Below are positions 47,986 through 58,946 of a DNA stretch of 64,000 bases, piece by piece. The notes under the pieces were generated by a model. It saw only the letters and a list, made by a program, of their open reading frames with translations. It did no database searches and was not told the origin of the DNA. The stretch is from positions 1,612,001 to 1,676,000 of the forward strand of contig NZ_JAPPRA010000001.1 of the NCBI RefSeq assembly GCF_026672375.1, given 5' to 3'. How positions within the stretch are numbered: position 1 is the first letter of the stretch; each line of letters starts with the position of its first letter. The position numbers and the translations under genes are program-made. The DNA is from Caulobacter sp. SL161. GTDB lineage: Bacteria; Pseudomonadota; Alphaproteobacteria; Caulobacterales; Caulobacteraceae.

Positions 47986-49016
47986 CCGCGCTGACGGCGA
48001 GACGAACGCTTGAGGTCACGGCGGCGACGCCGGCCGAGATTCCGTTCGACGCCGTCCTCGCCGGCCAGACGCCGATGCTGTTCAAGGGGCTCGTCCAGGA
48101 CTGGCCGCTTGTCCAGGCGGGCCTGGGTTCGCCCCAGGCCGCGCGCGACTATATCCGCGCCCACGATCGCGGCGTTGCGGTCGTCGGCTATACGGGCGAC
48201 CCCGCCATCAAGGGGCGCTTCTTCTACAACGACGCCCTGACCGGCCTGAACTTCAAGGCCGAGCGCGCGCCGCTCGAGGCTTTCCTCGGGCGGATCGAGG
48301 CGGTCGAGGGGCAGGAGAACGCGCCCGCGATCTATATCGGCTCGACCGACCTGGACGCCTACTTCCCCAGCCTGAAGGCCGAGAACGATCTGGGTCTCGG
48401 CCCAGAGGTCTATGGGCCACAGCCGCCGATGGCCGGCATCTGGCTGGGCAACCGCACGGTGGCGGCGGCTCACTACGACATGTCCAACAACATCGCCGTG
48501 TGCGCCGTGGGGCGCCGGCGGTTCACCCTGTTTCCGCCGGACCAGGTCGCCAACCTCTATCCCGGTCCGCTGGAGCCGACCCCGGGCGGCCAGGTCGTCA
48601 GCATGGTCGATTTCGAGACTCCGGACTTCGACCGTCACCCGCAGTTCCGCGAGGCCCTGGCCAGCGCCCAGGTGGCCGAGATGGAGCCGGGCGACGTGCT
48701 GGTCTATCCGGCGCTTTGGTGGCACCAGGTCGAGGCCTTGGACGGCTTCAACGTGCTGATGAACTACTGGTGGAACGCCACGCCCGCCTTTGTCGATACG
48801 CCGATGACCACGCTGCTGCATGGCCTGCTCAGCCTGCGTGATCGCCCCGATTTCGAGAAGCAGGGCTGGAAGGCCCTGTTTGACTACTACGTCTTTGGTC
48901 CGGCCGAACGGGCCGGCGCGCACCTGCCGGACGATGCGCGCGGACCGCTCGGCGCGCTGGATGACCTCAAGGCCCGACGCCTGCGCGCCTGGCTGCTGGA
49001 CCGACTAAACCGATAG
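47982..49016 (+). CDS. Cupin-8 / JmjC-like Fe(II)-2-oxoglutarate dioxygenase family protein
   Basis: A 344-residue protein with the cupin_8 (JmjC-like hydroxylase) fold. HYDMSNNIAVCAVGRRRFTLFPP supplies the His-x-Asp iron ligands, and LVYPALWWHQVEAL supplies the distal histidine. Such enzymes hydroxylate proteins or small molecules using iron, O2 and 2-oxoglutarate. The GTG start at 47982 overlaps the SapC stop (GTGA); an upstream ATG at 47910 lies within sapC and is less likely. Translational coupling with SapC and a halogenase after 23 bases suggests one oxidative pathway. Confidence 0.87.
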   Translation: MTALTARRTLEVTAATPAEIPFDAVLAGQTPMLFKGLVQDWPLVQAGLGSPQAARDYIRAHDRGVAVVGYTGDPAIKGRFFYNDALTGLNFKAERAPLEAFLGRIEAVEGQENAPAIYIGSTDLDAYFPSLKAENDLGLGPEVYGPQPPMAGIWLGNRTVAAAHYDMSNNIAVCAVGRRRFTLFPPDQVANLYPGPLEPTPGGQVVSMVDFETPDFDRHPQFREALASAQVAEMEPGDVLVYPALWWHQVEALDGFNVLMNYWWNATPAFVDTPMTTLLHGLLSLRDRPDFEKQGWKALFDYYVFGPAERAGAHLPDDARGPLGALDDLKARRLRAWLLDRLNR

Positions 49017-49039
49017 GCAAGCCAAGGGGAGGGGAGATC

Positions 49040-50539
49040 ATGCAACCCCAAACGATCCGCAAGGTTGTGATCGCTGGCGGCGGAACTGCGGGCTGGATGG
49101 CCGCTGCGGCGCTGGGCCGTCAGCTGGGCTCGCTGCTCGATATCACCCTGGTGGAGTCCGAGGACATCGGCACGGTCGGGGTGGGGGAGTCGACCATTCC
49201 CACGGCGCGCACCTTCAACGCCCTGCTCGGCATCGACGAGGCCGAGTTCATGCGCGCCACCCAGGCGACCTTCAAGCTCGGCATCTCGTTCGAGAACTGG
49301 GGCGAGGTCGATGATCGCTACATCCACTCGTTCGGCCAGGTCGGCAAATCCACCTGGATGGGCGGCTTCCATCACTTCTGGCTGCAGGCTGTGGCCCATG
49401 GCTTTGGCGGCGACCTCGGCGACTACTGCCTGGAACTGAAGGCGGCCGAGGCGCAGCGCTTCTACACGGGCGAGAACGGTCCGCTGAACTACGCCTATCA
49501 TCTGGACGCCGGCCTCTATGGCCAGTTCCTGCGCCGCATGGCCGAGGCCGACGGCGTGCGTCGCGTCGAAGGCAAGATCGCCAGCGTCCGCCAGCGGGAG
49601 ACGGATGGCTTCGTCGACGCGCTGGTCATGGAATCGGGGCAGGTGGTCGAGGGGGATCTCTTCATCGACTGCACCGGGTTCAGGGGTCTCCTGATCGAGC
49701 AGACCCTGAAGGCGGGTTACGAGGACTGGAGCCACTGGCTGCCGACCAACAGCGCGCTGGCGGTCCAGACCCGCTCGACCGAGCCGGCGGTCCCCTATAC
49801 CCGCGCCATCGCCCACCGCGCCGGCTGGCGCTGGAAGATCCCCCTGCAACATCGCGTGGGCAACGGGCTCGTCTACTGCAGCGACCACATGTCGGACGAT
49901 GAGGCGATGACGATGCTGACGAGCGAGATCGAGGGCGAGACCCTGATCCCGCCGCGCCTGATCCGCTATCGCACGGGCCGCCGTCGCAAGACCTGGGACA
50001 AGAACGTTGTCGCGCTGGGTCTGTCCAGCGGCTTCGTCGAACCCCTGGAATCGACCTCGATCCATCTGATCATGATCGGCGTGTCGCGGCTGATGCAGCT
50101 GTTTCCGTTCGGTGGGATCAGCCAGGCGACGATCGATCGCTACAATCGCCAGGCCGATGACGAGCTGGAGAAGATCCGCGACTTCATCATCCTGCACTAC
50201 AAGGTCACCGAGCGGACCGACAGTGCGTTCTGGGATCAGGTGCGGACCATGGACATTCCCGACAGCCTGGCCCACCGCATCGCGCTGTTCCAGGAGAGCG
50301 GCCATGTCTTCCAGGCCCCGGGCGAGTTGTTCCAGGTCGACTCCTGGCTACAGGTGATGCTGGGGCAGCGGATCATGCCCAGGACCTATCACCACATGGG
50401 CCGGATGATGCCGCCTCAGCAGCTGAAGCAGGCGCTGGACGACCTGAAGCGCAATATCGCCGGCACGGTGTCGCGCCTGCCGCAGCACCAGGCGTTCCTC
50501 GACCATTACTGCGCGCCGGCGGTCAGCAAGAGCGCCTGA
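49040..50539 (+). CDS. Third flavin-dependent halogenase family protein
   Basis: A 499-residue member of the tryptophan halogenase family: GGGTAGW at about 13-19, catalytic Lys79 in ATFKLGISF, and WxWxIP in GWRWKIPLQHR. FSSGFVEPLESTSIHL marks the FAD/substrate region. It is the last gene of the SapC-cupin-halogenase run, with AGGGGAGGGGAG before the ATG. It is a diverged paralogue of the tandem pair at 10.5-13.6 kb. The substrate is unknown. Confidence 0.9.
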   Translation: MQPQTIRKVVIAGGGTAGWMAAAALGRQLGSLLDITLVESEDIGTVGVGESTIPTARTFNALLGIDEAEFMRATQATFKLGISFENWGEVDDRYIHSFGQVGKSTWMGGFHHFWLQAVAHGFGGDLGDYCLELKAAEAQRFYTGENGPLNYAYHLDAGLYGQFLRRMAEADGVRRVEGKIASVRQRETDGFVDALVMESGQVVEGDLFIDCTGFRGLLIEQTLKAGYEDWSHWLPTNSALAVQTRSTEPAVPYTRAIAHRAGWRWKIPLQHRVGNGLVYCSDHMSDDEAMTMLTSEIEGETLIPPRLIRYRTGRRRKTWDKNVVALGLSSGFVEPLESTSIHLIMIGVSRLMQLFPFGGISQATIDRYNRQADDELEKIRDFIILHYKVTERTDSAFWDQVRTMDIPDSLAHRIALFQESGHVFQAPGELFQVDSWLQVMLGQRIMPRTYHHMGRMMPPQQLKQALDDLKRNIAGTVSRLPQHQAFLDHYCAPAVSKSA

Positions 50540-50552
50540 GGCGGCCGCGTTC

Positions 50553-51857
50553 CTACTGGGGAAGCGGCGCGAACAGCCTTTGCAGGGTGGCGCCGATCCG
50601 TGCGGCGGCGGGGTCTGCCTCGACCAGGCCCATGGCGCTCAACTCGCCGCCGATGCGACGACCCACCGCCAGCAGCGGACGGCTGGTGATCTGGACCTTG
50701 GCCAAGGCCTCCACCGCTTCGGCGTAGCGCGCGGCGTTGAGGTTTTCGAGCGCCCAGGCGCGGGCGGCCTGGCCGGTCTTGAGACGAAGGGGGGCGTCCG
50801 CCACCAGGCGTTCCAGGGTCACGCGCAGCGCCTCGACCACGATCTCGCCATCCACCTTGAAGACAAGCTCGTCGGGCAGTTCGCCGTAGAAGCCGGCGCG
50901 GGCCACCACGGTCGGACGGCCGCTGAGCATGCCTTCGCAGGCCGAGCCCGAGGCGCCCTCCAGCACCGGCTTTCGCAGGGCGATCATGATGTCGGCCTCG
51001 TCGAGGCGGCGGTCGAGGGTCTCGTCGTCCACGGCGCCGTCGATCACCAGGTTCGCAAAGCCCACCTCGGCGGCCAGGGCCTCCAGGCGCGCGCGCTCCT
51101 CGTCGGAGATCGGTCCGACGAGGCGATAGATGCAGCCCTTCAGCGCCTCAGAACCCCCCAGGGCCTGGATGACATCGGCCACGCGCTTGTTGGGGTTCAT
51201 CACCCCGACCGTGGTGAGGGTCAGTTGCGACTTGGCTTTTGGCGGACCCGGAGGGGTCGCGCGATCGGGACAACACAGCGGCGTCACGGCCACCGGCCCG
51301 GCGCAGGCGGCCTCCAGCTTCGGCGCATAGAAGCGGGCGTGCGCCAGGGCGGCTTCGCAGCGGCCGGCCAGCCATTCGGTCATCGGCAGATGCTGGGCGA
51401 TCTCGCCCATATCCAGCATCTGGCCCGATCGCACGGCCACCGCGTGCGGCTGGGCGGCGGGGCCATAGGTCGCCACGATCTCGGCGTCATGACGGCGGTA
51501 GTCCAGGCCGTTGTAGTACAGCCAGCCCGAGAACAGGTTGTAGATGTAGAAGTCGTGGAAGATCCCCAGGCACGGGGCGGCGTCCAGGATCGCGAAGACG
51601 CCGGCGTGGAAGGGATAGTTGTCGCCGATATTGACGACCACCACGTCGAACTCGGCCCTCAGCCGGCCCAGATCATAGGCCCGCCAGTGATGAACGGGCA
51701 GGGCGGTCGGGTGCAGCGGCTCGGCCGGATCGTTCTGGTCCTCGCAGCGCAGGATCTCGACCTGGTGGCCGCGCGCGGCCAGTTGCTTGGCGACCTCGGC
51801 GCTGACGCGGCCGATGGACGAGCGCAGGACGAAGGGCGTCACCCAGCAGATCTTCAT
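50553..51857 (-). CDS. Glycosyltransferase, GT4-like
   Basis: A 434-residue GT-B fold glycosyltransferase. The N-terminus MKICWVTPFVLRSSIGRVSA and the C-terminal donor domain (TTVGVMNPNKRVADVIQAL...ALRKPVLEGASGSACEGMLSGRPTVV, the E-x7-E-like region) support GT4. It would transfer an activated sugar in the cytoplasm onto a glycan or lipid carrier. It starts 9 bases after the FkbM methyltransferase stop, so the two form an operon. The location beside rsaA and O-antigen genes suggests a role in surface polysaccharide (inference). Confidence 0.85.
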   Translation of the reverse strand: MKICWVTPFVLRSSIGRVSAEVAKQLAARGHQVEILRCEDQNDPAEPLHPTALPVHHWRAYDLGRLRAEFDVVVVNIGDNYPFHAGVFAILDAAPCLGIFHDFYIYNLFSGWLYYNGLDYRRHDAEIVATYGPAAQPHAVAVRSGQMLDMGEIAQHLPMTEWLAGRCEAALAHARFYAPKLEAACAGPVAVTPLCCPDRATPPGPPKAKSQLTLTTVGVMNPNKRVADVIQALGGSEALKGCIYRLVGPISDEERARLEALAAEVGFANLVIDGAVDDETLDRRLDEADIMIALRKPVLEGASGSACEGMLSGRPTVVARAGFYGELPDELVFKVDGEIVVEALRVTLERLVADAPLRLKTGQAARAWALENLNAARYAEAVEALAKVQITSRPLLAVGRRIGGELSAMGLVEADPAAARIGATLQRLFAPLPQ

Positions 51858-51866
51858 CGGCGAATC

Positions 51867-53186
51867 CTAGCGGCCCAGCAGGCGCTTCTCGGCGTCGCCG
51901 CCGGCGCGCACGAAGGCGATATTGGCCGAGACGACCTTGGCGGCGGCCTTGGCGTTGGTCGTCGTACAGGCGCCGGTGGTCTCGTCGATCATGTAGGCCT
52001 TGAAGCCCGCGTCGCCGAAGGCCTTGAACCACTGCACAGGCGTCTGGCCGACCCGCGCCAGGTGCTCGGGTCCGAACTCGGCGATGATCGCCAGATCCGG
52101 ATTCTTGGCGATCACGCCCTTCATACCGGCCAGGACGTCCAGTTCCGCGCCCTCGACATCGATCTTGACCACGTCCAGGCGCTTGGCCGGCGCCACGTCG
52201 TCCAGGCGCACGACCTCGACCTCGACCGTGCGGGCCTCTTCGGCGTCGGGCAGCGCATAGAGCGAGCTATGGCCGATAATGTCGCTGACGTGGAAGGTCA
52301 GGCGCCCCGCGCGCTCGCCCACCGCCTGATCGCGCACCTCGACCCACGACAGGCCATTGAGATGCTTCATCTTTTCGAGGTTCGAACGCGGGATGGCCTC
52401 GGGCTCGAAGGCGATGACGCGACCGCCGGGCCCCGTCGCCCAGGCCATCACCAGCGTCAGCAGGCCGATATTGGCGCCGACGTCCGCCACCACCATGCCC
52501 GGCTGGATCAGGCGACGCAGCACATCGCCGGTGCCGGGCTCGAGGCCCCGGCTGGTGGCGTTGGCCAGCATCGTCACAAAGGTCGGCAGGTTGCGCGGCG
52601 CCAGCACATAGCCGTCGCGCATGCGGATGGCCATCGACTCGTCGTCATAGGCGATGAGCGGCCGCTGCTTGATCTCCAGCTCGTCAAAGCGGGGGCCGAA
52701 CACGCCGGGTATCCCGGCGATGTCGCCCCTGACGCCGGCGATGCCGCTCTCCAGCCTGTGGCCGAGGCCCTCGATCCGGATTCCGTGATCTTCGCCGCGG
52801 GCGCTGTGGCCTTCGATGCGCGTCAACTGTCCCGCCATGGCCTGCAGGGCGAGCGCCGAGGCCTGCTGTTGCTGCAGCACCAGATGAAGGAGTTCGCGAT
52901 TGTGATCGATCCGGACATGCGCCGCCTGGAGGTCGGCCGACAGCGCCTGGATCTGGCCCTGGGCCTGGCGCAGTTCGTGCTCGACGGTGGCCTGCAGATA
53001 GCGACGCGCATAGTTCGCTACCGGCGCCAGCACGGGCGCAAGCAGGCGTCGGGCCAGACCGAAGCGACGACGCGGCGGCGGGCCTTGCGGCGCGGCGGGC
53101 GCGGAAACGGGCTCGGGCTCCGGTGCGGGCGAGGCGGTGGTGCGCAGGGCGGCGCTGATCGCCAGATCCAGACGTGCAGGCCTCAA
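51867..53186 (-). CDS. FkbM-family methyltransferase with N-terminal coiled coil
   Basis: 439 residues. The C-terminal part is an FkbM SAM-dependent methyltransferase (motif I VVADVGANIGLLTLVMAW, acidic FEPEAIPRSNLEK, DVVKIDVEGAELDVLAGM), often used on sugar hydroxyls. The first ~170 residues are extra: a proline-rich stretch, a basic patch and a heptad-like helix (ATVEHELRQAQGQIQALSADLQ in part) that could form a coiled coil. It starts at TTG with AGGGAGG 7 bases upstream. It is co-transcribed with the GT4 gene and probably with the unknown gene upstream (85-base gap). It may methylate a surface glycan, for example capping a chain. Confidence 0.86.
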   Translation of the reverse strand: MRPARLDLAISAALRTTASPAPEPEPVSAPAAPQGPPPRRRFGLARRLLAPVLAPVANYARRYLQATVEHELRQAQGQIQALSADLQAAHVRIDHNRELLHLVLQQQQASALALQAMAGQLTRIEGHSARGEDHGIRIEGLGHRLESGIAGVRGDIAGIPGVFGPRFDELEIKQRPLIAYDDESMAIRMRDGYVLAPRNLPTFVTMLANATSRGLEPGTGDVLRRLIQPGMVVADVGANIGLLTLVMAWATGPGGRVIAFEPEAIPRSNLEKMKHLNGLSWVEVRDQAVGERAGRLTFHVSDIIGHSSLYALPDAEEARTVEVEVVRLDDVAPAKRLDVVKIDVEGAELDVLAGMKGVIAKNPDLAIIAEFGPEHLARVGQTPVQWFKAFGDAGFKAYMIDETTGACTTTNAKAAAKVVSANIAFVRAGGDAEKRLLGR

Positions 53187-53271
53187 GTCGTTCCTCCCTG
53201 AACGCCATCCGCAAGGGGAGGGCGCTCACCGATCACGCAACAGCAGGGCGAAGCGGCCCCTACCGCTCCGT

Positions 53272-54798
<1,527 letters not shown>

Positions 54799-54880
54799 AC
54801 GGCGGAAGCTTCCCCAAGCCTAGGTGTAAAGCCGACCCCCCGTCGGCCCGAACACGCTAGCAGACGACACGATAACCGAA

Positions 54881-55180
54881 CTAGTCTTCGCTGAACAGGA
54901 TCTCGTAGGTGATGGGGTCATAGAAGCGGAGCAGTTCGCGCACGAACGTCTTCTCCGAGACCTCCAGGGCCTTGGCCCAGTCGCGGTAACGGTCCGGCGG
55001 AATGCGGCCGCGACCCGTCTCCAGCTGGGAGATGAAGGTGTAATAGTCGGCGCCGACCTTGGCGGCCAGCTGGCGTTGCGACAGGCCGGCGGCCTCGCGC
55101 ATTTCCTTCAGCCAGCGGCCACCTTCGCGGCGGAGGTCTTGCACCTCCGAGGCGCTGCGGCGTTGCGGGTTACCATACAT
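54881..55180 (-). CDS. XRE-family DNA-binding protein
   Basis: A 99-residue regulator with a Cro/CI-type helix-turn-helix (GRWLKEMREAAGLSQRQLAAKVGADYYTFISQLETGRGRIPPDRYRDWAKAL, about 21-72) and a short C-terminal tail. GAGG is 8 bases before the ATG. It is first in a leftward set (unknown protein, FkbM, GT4) and is divergent from rsaA. The 262-base spacer has a perfect TATATAGCG inverted repeat and a TGCTGTAC direct repeat. Control of itself or of rsaA is a reasonable guess, not shown. Confidence 0.88.
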   Translation of the reverse strand: MYGNPQRRSASEVQDLRREGGRWLKEMREAAGLSQRQLAAKVGADYYTFISQLETGRGRIPPDRYRDWAKALEVSEKTFVRELLRFYDPITYEILFSED

Positions 55181-55254
55181 TATAAAGCCTCGCGCTTTGA
55201 CCGGGGCAGGAGCGCGCGCGCGCGCTCACTCGTCCGCCAGGTGAACAGTCTTTA

Positions 55255-55296
55255 TATATAGCGCTTTTCGGCGGGGGGTACAAGGAACGCTATATA
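55255..55296. promoter_or_regulatory. TATATAGCG inverted repeat between XRE gene and rsaA
   Basis: TATATAGCG (55255-55263) and CGCTATATA (55288-55296) are exact 9-base inverted repeats with centres 33 bases apart (about three helical turns). The position suits the promoter of the XRE gene. It is a candidate operator for the XRE protein. Confidence 0.55.
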
Positions 55297-55302
55297 GGAA
55301 TT

Positions 55303-55330
55303 TGCTGTACCGGTTAGAAAAATGCTGTAC
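55303..55330 (+). promoter_or_regulatory. TGCTGTAC direct repeat upstream of the rsaA promoter
   Basis: TGCTGTAC occurs at 55303-55310 and 55323-55330, 20 bases apart and therefore on the same helix face. It ends 16 bases before the rsaA -35 element, a typical activator position. GGTAC at 55277 also mirrors GTACC at 55308. Confidence 0.5.
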
Positions 55331-55346
55331 TCCTGAAATTCGGCTA

Positions 55347-55373
55347 TTGTCGACGTATGACGTTTGCTCTATA
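55347..55373 (+). promoter_or_regulatory. rsaA promoter
   Basis: TTGTCGA (55347-55353) and GCTCTATA (55366-55373), 12 bases apart, fit the Caulobacter housekeeping sigma-73 pattern (TTGaCgS, N10-14, GCTANAWC). From memory this is the known rsaA promoter sequence. A leader of about 60 bases with a T8 run and GGGAG site leads to the ATG at 55443. Confidence 0.8.
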
Positions 55374-55442
55374 GCCATCGCTGCTCCCATGCGCGCCACT
55401 CGGTCGCAGGGGGTGTGGGATTTTTTTTGGGAGACAATCCTC

Positions 55443-58400
55443 ATGGCCTATACGACGGCCCAGTTGGTGACTGCGTACACCAACGCTAACCTCGGTAAGG
55501 CGCCTGACGCCGCCACTCAGCTGACGCTCGACGCGTACGCGACTCAATCGCAAACCGGCGGCCTGACCGACGCCGCTGCTCTGGCCAACACCCTGAAGCT
55601 GGTTAACAGCACGACGGCTGTCGCCATCCAGACCTACCAGTTCTTCACCAACCGCGCCCCGTCGGCCGCTGGTCTGGACTACCTGGTCGACTCGACCACC
55701 AACACCAACGACCTGAACGACGCGACCGGCATCTACGGCACGCTGACGAACCAAGAAAACCGGTTCATCAACTTCTCGATCAACCTGGCCACCGGCTCGG
55801 GTGAAGGCGCCGCCGCTTTCGCCGCGTCGTACAAGGACGTCTCGTACGCCCAGACCGTCGCCACCGCCTATGACAAGATCATCGGCAACTCGGTCGCCAA
55901 GGCCGCTGGCATCGACGTCTCGGCCGCGGTGGCTTACCTGAGCCGCGCCGAGAACATCGCGTACCTGACCGCCTTCGTGAAGGCGAACACCACGCTGACG
56001 GCCGCCGCCGACATCGATCTGGCCGTCAAGGCCGCTCTGATCGGCACGATCCTGAACGCCGGCACGCAAGCTGGTCTGGGTGGCTACTACGCCGCTACGA
56101 CCGCGATGGTGACCGACCTGTCGGACGGCACGCTGTCGACCGACAACGCGGCTGGCGTGAACATCATCACCGCCTATCCGTCGACCGGCACCGTTGGCAC
56201 GGTCTACAACCTGACCGTCGGCATCGACACCTTCGTCGGCACCGTCAACAACGACACCTTCAACGGTACGGCCACCGCCGTCGCCAACAGCTCGACCGTC
56301 AACCTGCTTGACTCGATCGATGGCGGCCTGGGCGCCGACGTCCTGAACCTGTCGAACGCCGGCGCTGCTACGGACCTGGATCCGTCGGCTCTGACCGTCA
56401 AGAACGTCGAAACCCTGAACTTCACCTCGGTGACGGGTCTGAACGGCGGCGCTCTGGACGTTTCGGCCTGGACCGGCCTGACGCAAGCCAACATCTCTCT
56501 GGCCGCTCCGGCCGGTGCTTCTGCGGTTACCGCCGCCACCAGCACGGGTGTGGCTCTGACGGCTTCGAAGGTTGTCGCTCAGAACGTGTCGGTCCAAGGC
56601 GGTTCGGCCGTCTCGGTCACCACCACGGGCGGCACCACCGGCACGATCGCGGTTGGCACCACCACCGCTTCGACCGGCGACATCACCGTGAAGGCCACCA
56701 GCGGCGGTTACGCCGACGGCGCCAACCTGACGCTGGGCACCATCACGACCAAGGGCGGCACTGCGGTGTCGGTCACGCAATCGGCCGGCATCACCTCGGC
56801 TCAGTCGACGGCTGCTTCGACCGACGCGACCAACTTCACCGTGACCCTGGGCGCCATCGGCATCACCGGCACCGCGGCGACCAAGTCGGTCACCGTGTCG
56901 CAAGACGCCAACGTGACCAAGGTCGACAGCACCGGCACCGACGGTAAGATCGGCGTCACCGCCGGCGCCGTGACCATCACGGACGTCAACTCGGCCGACA
57001 ACACCAAGGCCGGCGTGATCTCGTCGGTGTCGATCACCAACGGCACCGCCGCGACGATCAACTCGAACGCCCTGACCTCGCTGACCGTCAACGGCGCCAC
57101 CGGCGTCGCCATCACGGCCAACGTCGCCAACGCGACGACGTCGAAGTCGCTGACCCTGGTCGCCGCTGGCGGCACCAGCAAGGTGACCGACACGAACAAC
57201 GAGATCACCAGCCTGAACATCAACGCCACGGCCGCTTCGACGGTCGAGTTCGTTGACTCCGGCCTGACGGCTCTGACCGTCTCGGGTTCCAAGCTGCTGA
57301 CCCTGAACGCTTCGAACGCCAACACGGCGGCTCTGAAGACCGTGACCGTCACGGGCGCCGGCGGTCTGACCGCTGACCTGAGCGGTGCGGCTCTGAAGAA
57401 CACCCTGACGAAGGTCGACACGACGGGCGCCACCGGCGCTTCGACGATCTCGATCGACGCTTCGGGCACGGCCAAGACGGCTTACGCCGGCGGCGCCGCT
57501 GTCGACAGCGTCACCATCGTGGGCGCTGTTGCTACGGGCGCTTCGATCGTCCTGGGCGGCGGCAACGACCGTCTGCTGCTGGGCGCCGGCGGTTCGGTCA
57601 CCACCTCGACGACCACGGTCATCGACGGCGGCGACGGTTCGGACGCCATTGCTTCGGCTCTGGTCACGGCCGGTAACGCTTCGATGTTCAAGAACTTCGA
57701 AGTCGTGAACCTGTCGAACACCGGCAACTCGACCTTCGACGTCGCTCTGCTGACCGGTTCGACCGTCACGGGTCTGGAAATCAACGCCGGTACGGGCGTT
57801 GGCCAGTACGCGAACGTGAAGCTGGCTCAAGGCACGACCGTCACGGGCGCCGCCGCGGCCAACGACGCCACCCTGGCGTTCTCGGACGCGACCGGTGCGG
57901 CTGACGCCTACACCGTGACGTTCGCCGCCACCGGCGCTGCGACCAGCACGGCTACGGCTCCGACCACGATCAACGCGGGTATCCTGCGTATCGCCGGCGT
58001 CGAAGACGTGAAGATCGTTTCGGGCGCGGCTTCTGGCTTCACCAAGAACCAGATCGCTCTGAACGACGCGGGCGCCAAGACCCTGACGATCACGGGTTCG
58101 CAAGCGACCCAAGTCAGCTTCGACACCGCCTTCGGCACCGTCGGCGCCACCACGGGCGTCAGCCTGATTGACGCCTCGGCCGCCACCGGCGCCGTGACGA
58201 TCAGCACCGCGAACGTGAACGCCGTGACGGCGGGTCTGACCCTGAAGACGGGTTCGGGCGCTGACGTCATCACGCTGGCCGCTGCCCAAACGAACGTGGT
58301 CACCACGGGCGCTGGCAAGGACAACGTGAACGTCGCCGCCGTCCTCGGCGTCGCCGGCACGTACGGCACGGCCACGGCCGCCGCCTACACCACGATCATG

Positions 58401-58700
58401 GACCTGGCCGCTGGCGACAGCATCACGTTCGTGAACACGGGTACGGAAACCTTCACGTCGACGAAGGTCAACGTTGACGCCGCCGCGAACTTCTCGGCCG
58501 CGCTCGACCTGGCCGCTGCTGGCGCTGGTAACGCCAACGGCATCATCACGTGGTTCCAGTACGGTGGTAACACCTACGTCGTGAACGACAACACCGCCGG
58601 CGCGACCTTCACGGTCGCCACCGACATCGTTGTGAAGCTGAACGGCCTGGTCGACCTGTCGACCGCGACGAACTCGGCTTCGAACGTTCTGACCCTCTAA
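55443..58700 (+). CDS. rsaA: S-layer protein RsaA
   Basis: A 1085-residue S-layer protein that forms the paracrystalline outer coat. The first ~240 residues ([20 protein letters not shown]...) closely match remembered C. crescentus RsaA and form the LPS-anchoring domain. The middle is Thr/Ala/Val-rich beta sequence with only weak resemblance. Near 700-720 and later come RTX-like calcium motifs ([31 protein letters not shown]). There is no N-terminal signal; the C-terminal ~80 residues, ending [16 protein letters not shown]...SNVLTL, act as the uncleaved type I signal. It is about 59 residues longer than CB15 RsaA (1026). It is likely the most abundant protein of the cell. Confidence 0.97.
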   Translation: MAYTTAQLVTAYTNANLGKAPDAATQLTLDAYATQSQTGGLTDAAALANTLKLVNSTTAVAIQTYQFFTNRAPSAAGLDYLVDSTTNTNDLNDATGIYGTLTNQENRFINFSINLATGSGEGAAAFAASYKDVSYAQTVATAYDKIIGNSVAKAAGIDVSAAVAYLSRAENIAYLTAFVKANTTLTAAADIDLAVKAALIGTILNAGTQAGLGGYYAATTAMVTDLSDGTLSTDNAAGVNIITAYPSTGTVGTVYNLTVGIDTFVGTVNNDTFNGTATAVANSSTVNLLDSIDGGLGADVLNLSNAGAATDLDPSALTVKNVETLNFTSVTGLNGGALDVSAWTGLTQANISLAAPAGASAVTAATSTGVALTASKVVAQNVSVQGGSAVSVTTTGGTTGTIAVGTTTASTGDITVKATSGGYADGANLTLGTITTKGGTAVSVTQSAGITSAQSTAASTDATNFTVTLGAIGITGTAATKSVTVSQDANVTKVDSTGTDGKIGVTAGAVTITDVNSADNTKAGVISSVSITNGTAATINSNALTSLTVNGATGVAITANVANATTSKSLTLVAAGGTSKVTDTNNEITSLNINATAASTVEFVDSGLTALTVSGSKLLTLNASNANTAALKTVTVTGAGGLTADLSGAALKNTLTKVDTTGATGASTISIDASGTAKTAYAGGAAVDSVTIVGAVATGASIVLGGGNDRLLLGAGGSVTTSTTTVIDGGDGSDAIASALVTAGNASMFKNFEVVNLSNTGNSTFDVALLTGSTVTGLEINAGTGVGQYANVKLAQGTTVTGAAAANDATLAFSDATGAADAYTVTFAATGAATSTATAPTTINAGILRIAGVEDVKIVSGAASGFTKNQIALNDAGAKTLTITGSQATQVSFDTAFGTVGATTGVSLIDASAATGAVTISTANVNAVTAGLTLKTGSGADVITLAAAQTNVVTTGAGKDNVNVAAVLGVAGTYGTATAAAYTTIMDLAAGDSITFVNTGTETFTSTKVNVDAAANFSAALDLAAAGAGNANGIITWFQYGGNTYVVNDNTAGATFTVATDIVVKLNGLVDLSTATNSASNVLTL

Positions 58701-58710
58701 TAATTCAGAA

Positions 58711-58734
58711 GCCGGCCGCCCTCGGGCGGCCGGC
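58711..58734 (+). terminator. Hairpin after rsaA
   Basis: GCCGGCCGCCC (58711-58721) pairs with GGGCGGCCGGC (58724-58734), 10 bases after the rsaA stop, with no U-run. Partial readthrough to rsaD is expected, which would explain high S-layer and low transporter levels. Confidence 0.7.
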
Positions 58735-58748
58735 GACCGGATTGATCG

Positions 58749-58780
58749 ACGCCGTCCTGGCTTGCCAGGGCGGCGTTTGT
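58749..58780 (+). terminator. Second hairpin with short T-run between rsaA and rsaD
   Basis: ACGCCGTCCTGG (58749-58760) pairs with CCAGGGCGGCGT (58765-58776) with one G-U pair and a CTTG loop, followed by TTTGT. It resembles a Rho-independent terminator more than the first hairpin does. Confidence 0.7.
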
Positions 58781-58946
58781 CATGTCTGGAATCCCGACGG
58801 GCGAGGGCGCTTGCGAAGCCTCGCGGCCTGTGCTCTAGCAGCCAGGCGAGGACCGCTCATTTTTCGCCACATTTTCGTGGTCGAGACGCAACCTCAGTTG
58901 TTACTGTACTCCGCCGCCCGATGGTGCGGCGTCCTGAAGGCTCGAA

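Noticed and set aside
55344..58289. 981-codon minus-strand frame opposite rsaA
   Set aside because: Arg/Gly/Val-rich mirror of the Thr/Ala-rich S-layer gene, without start context or domains.
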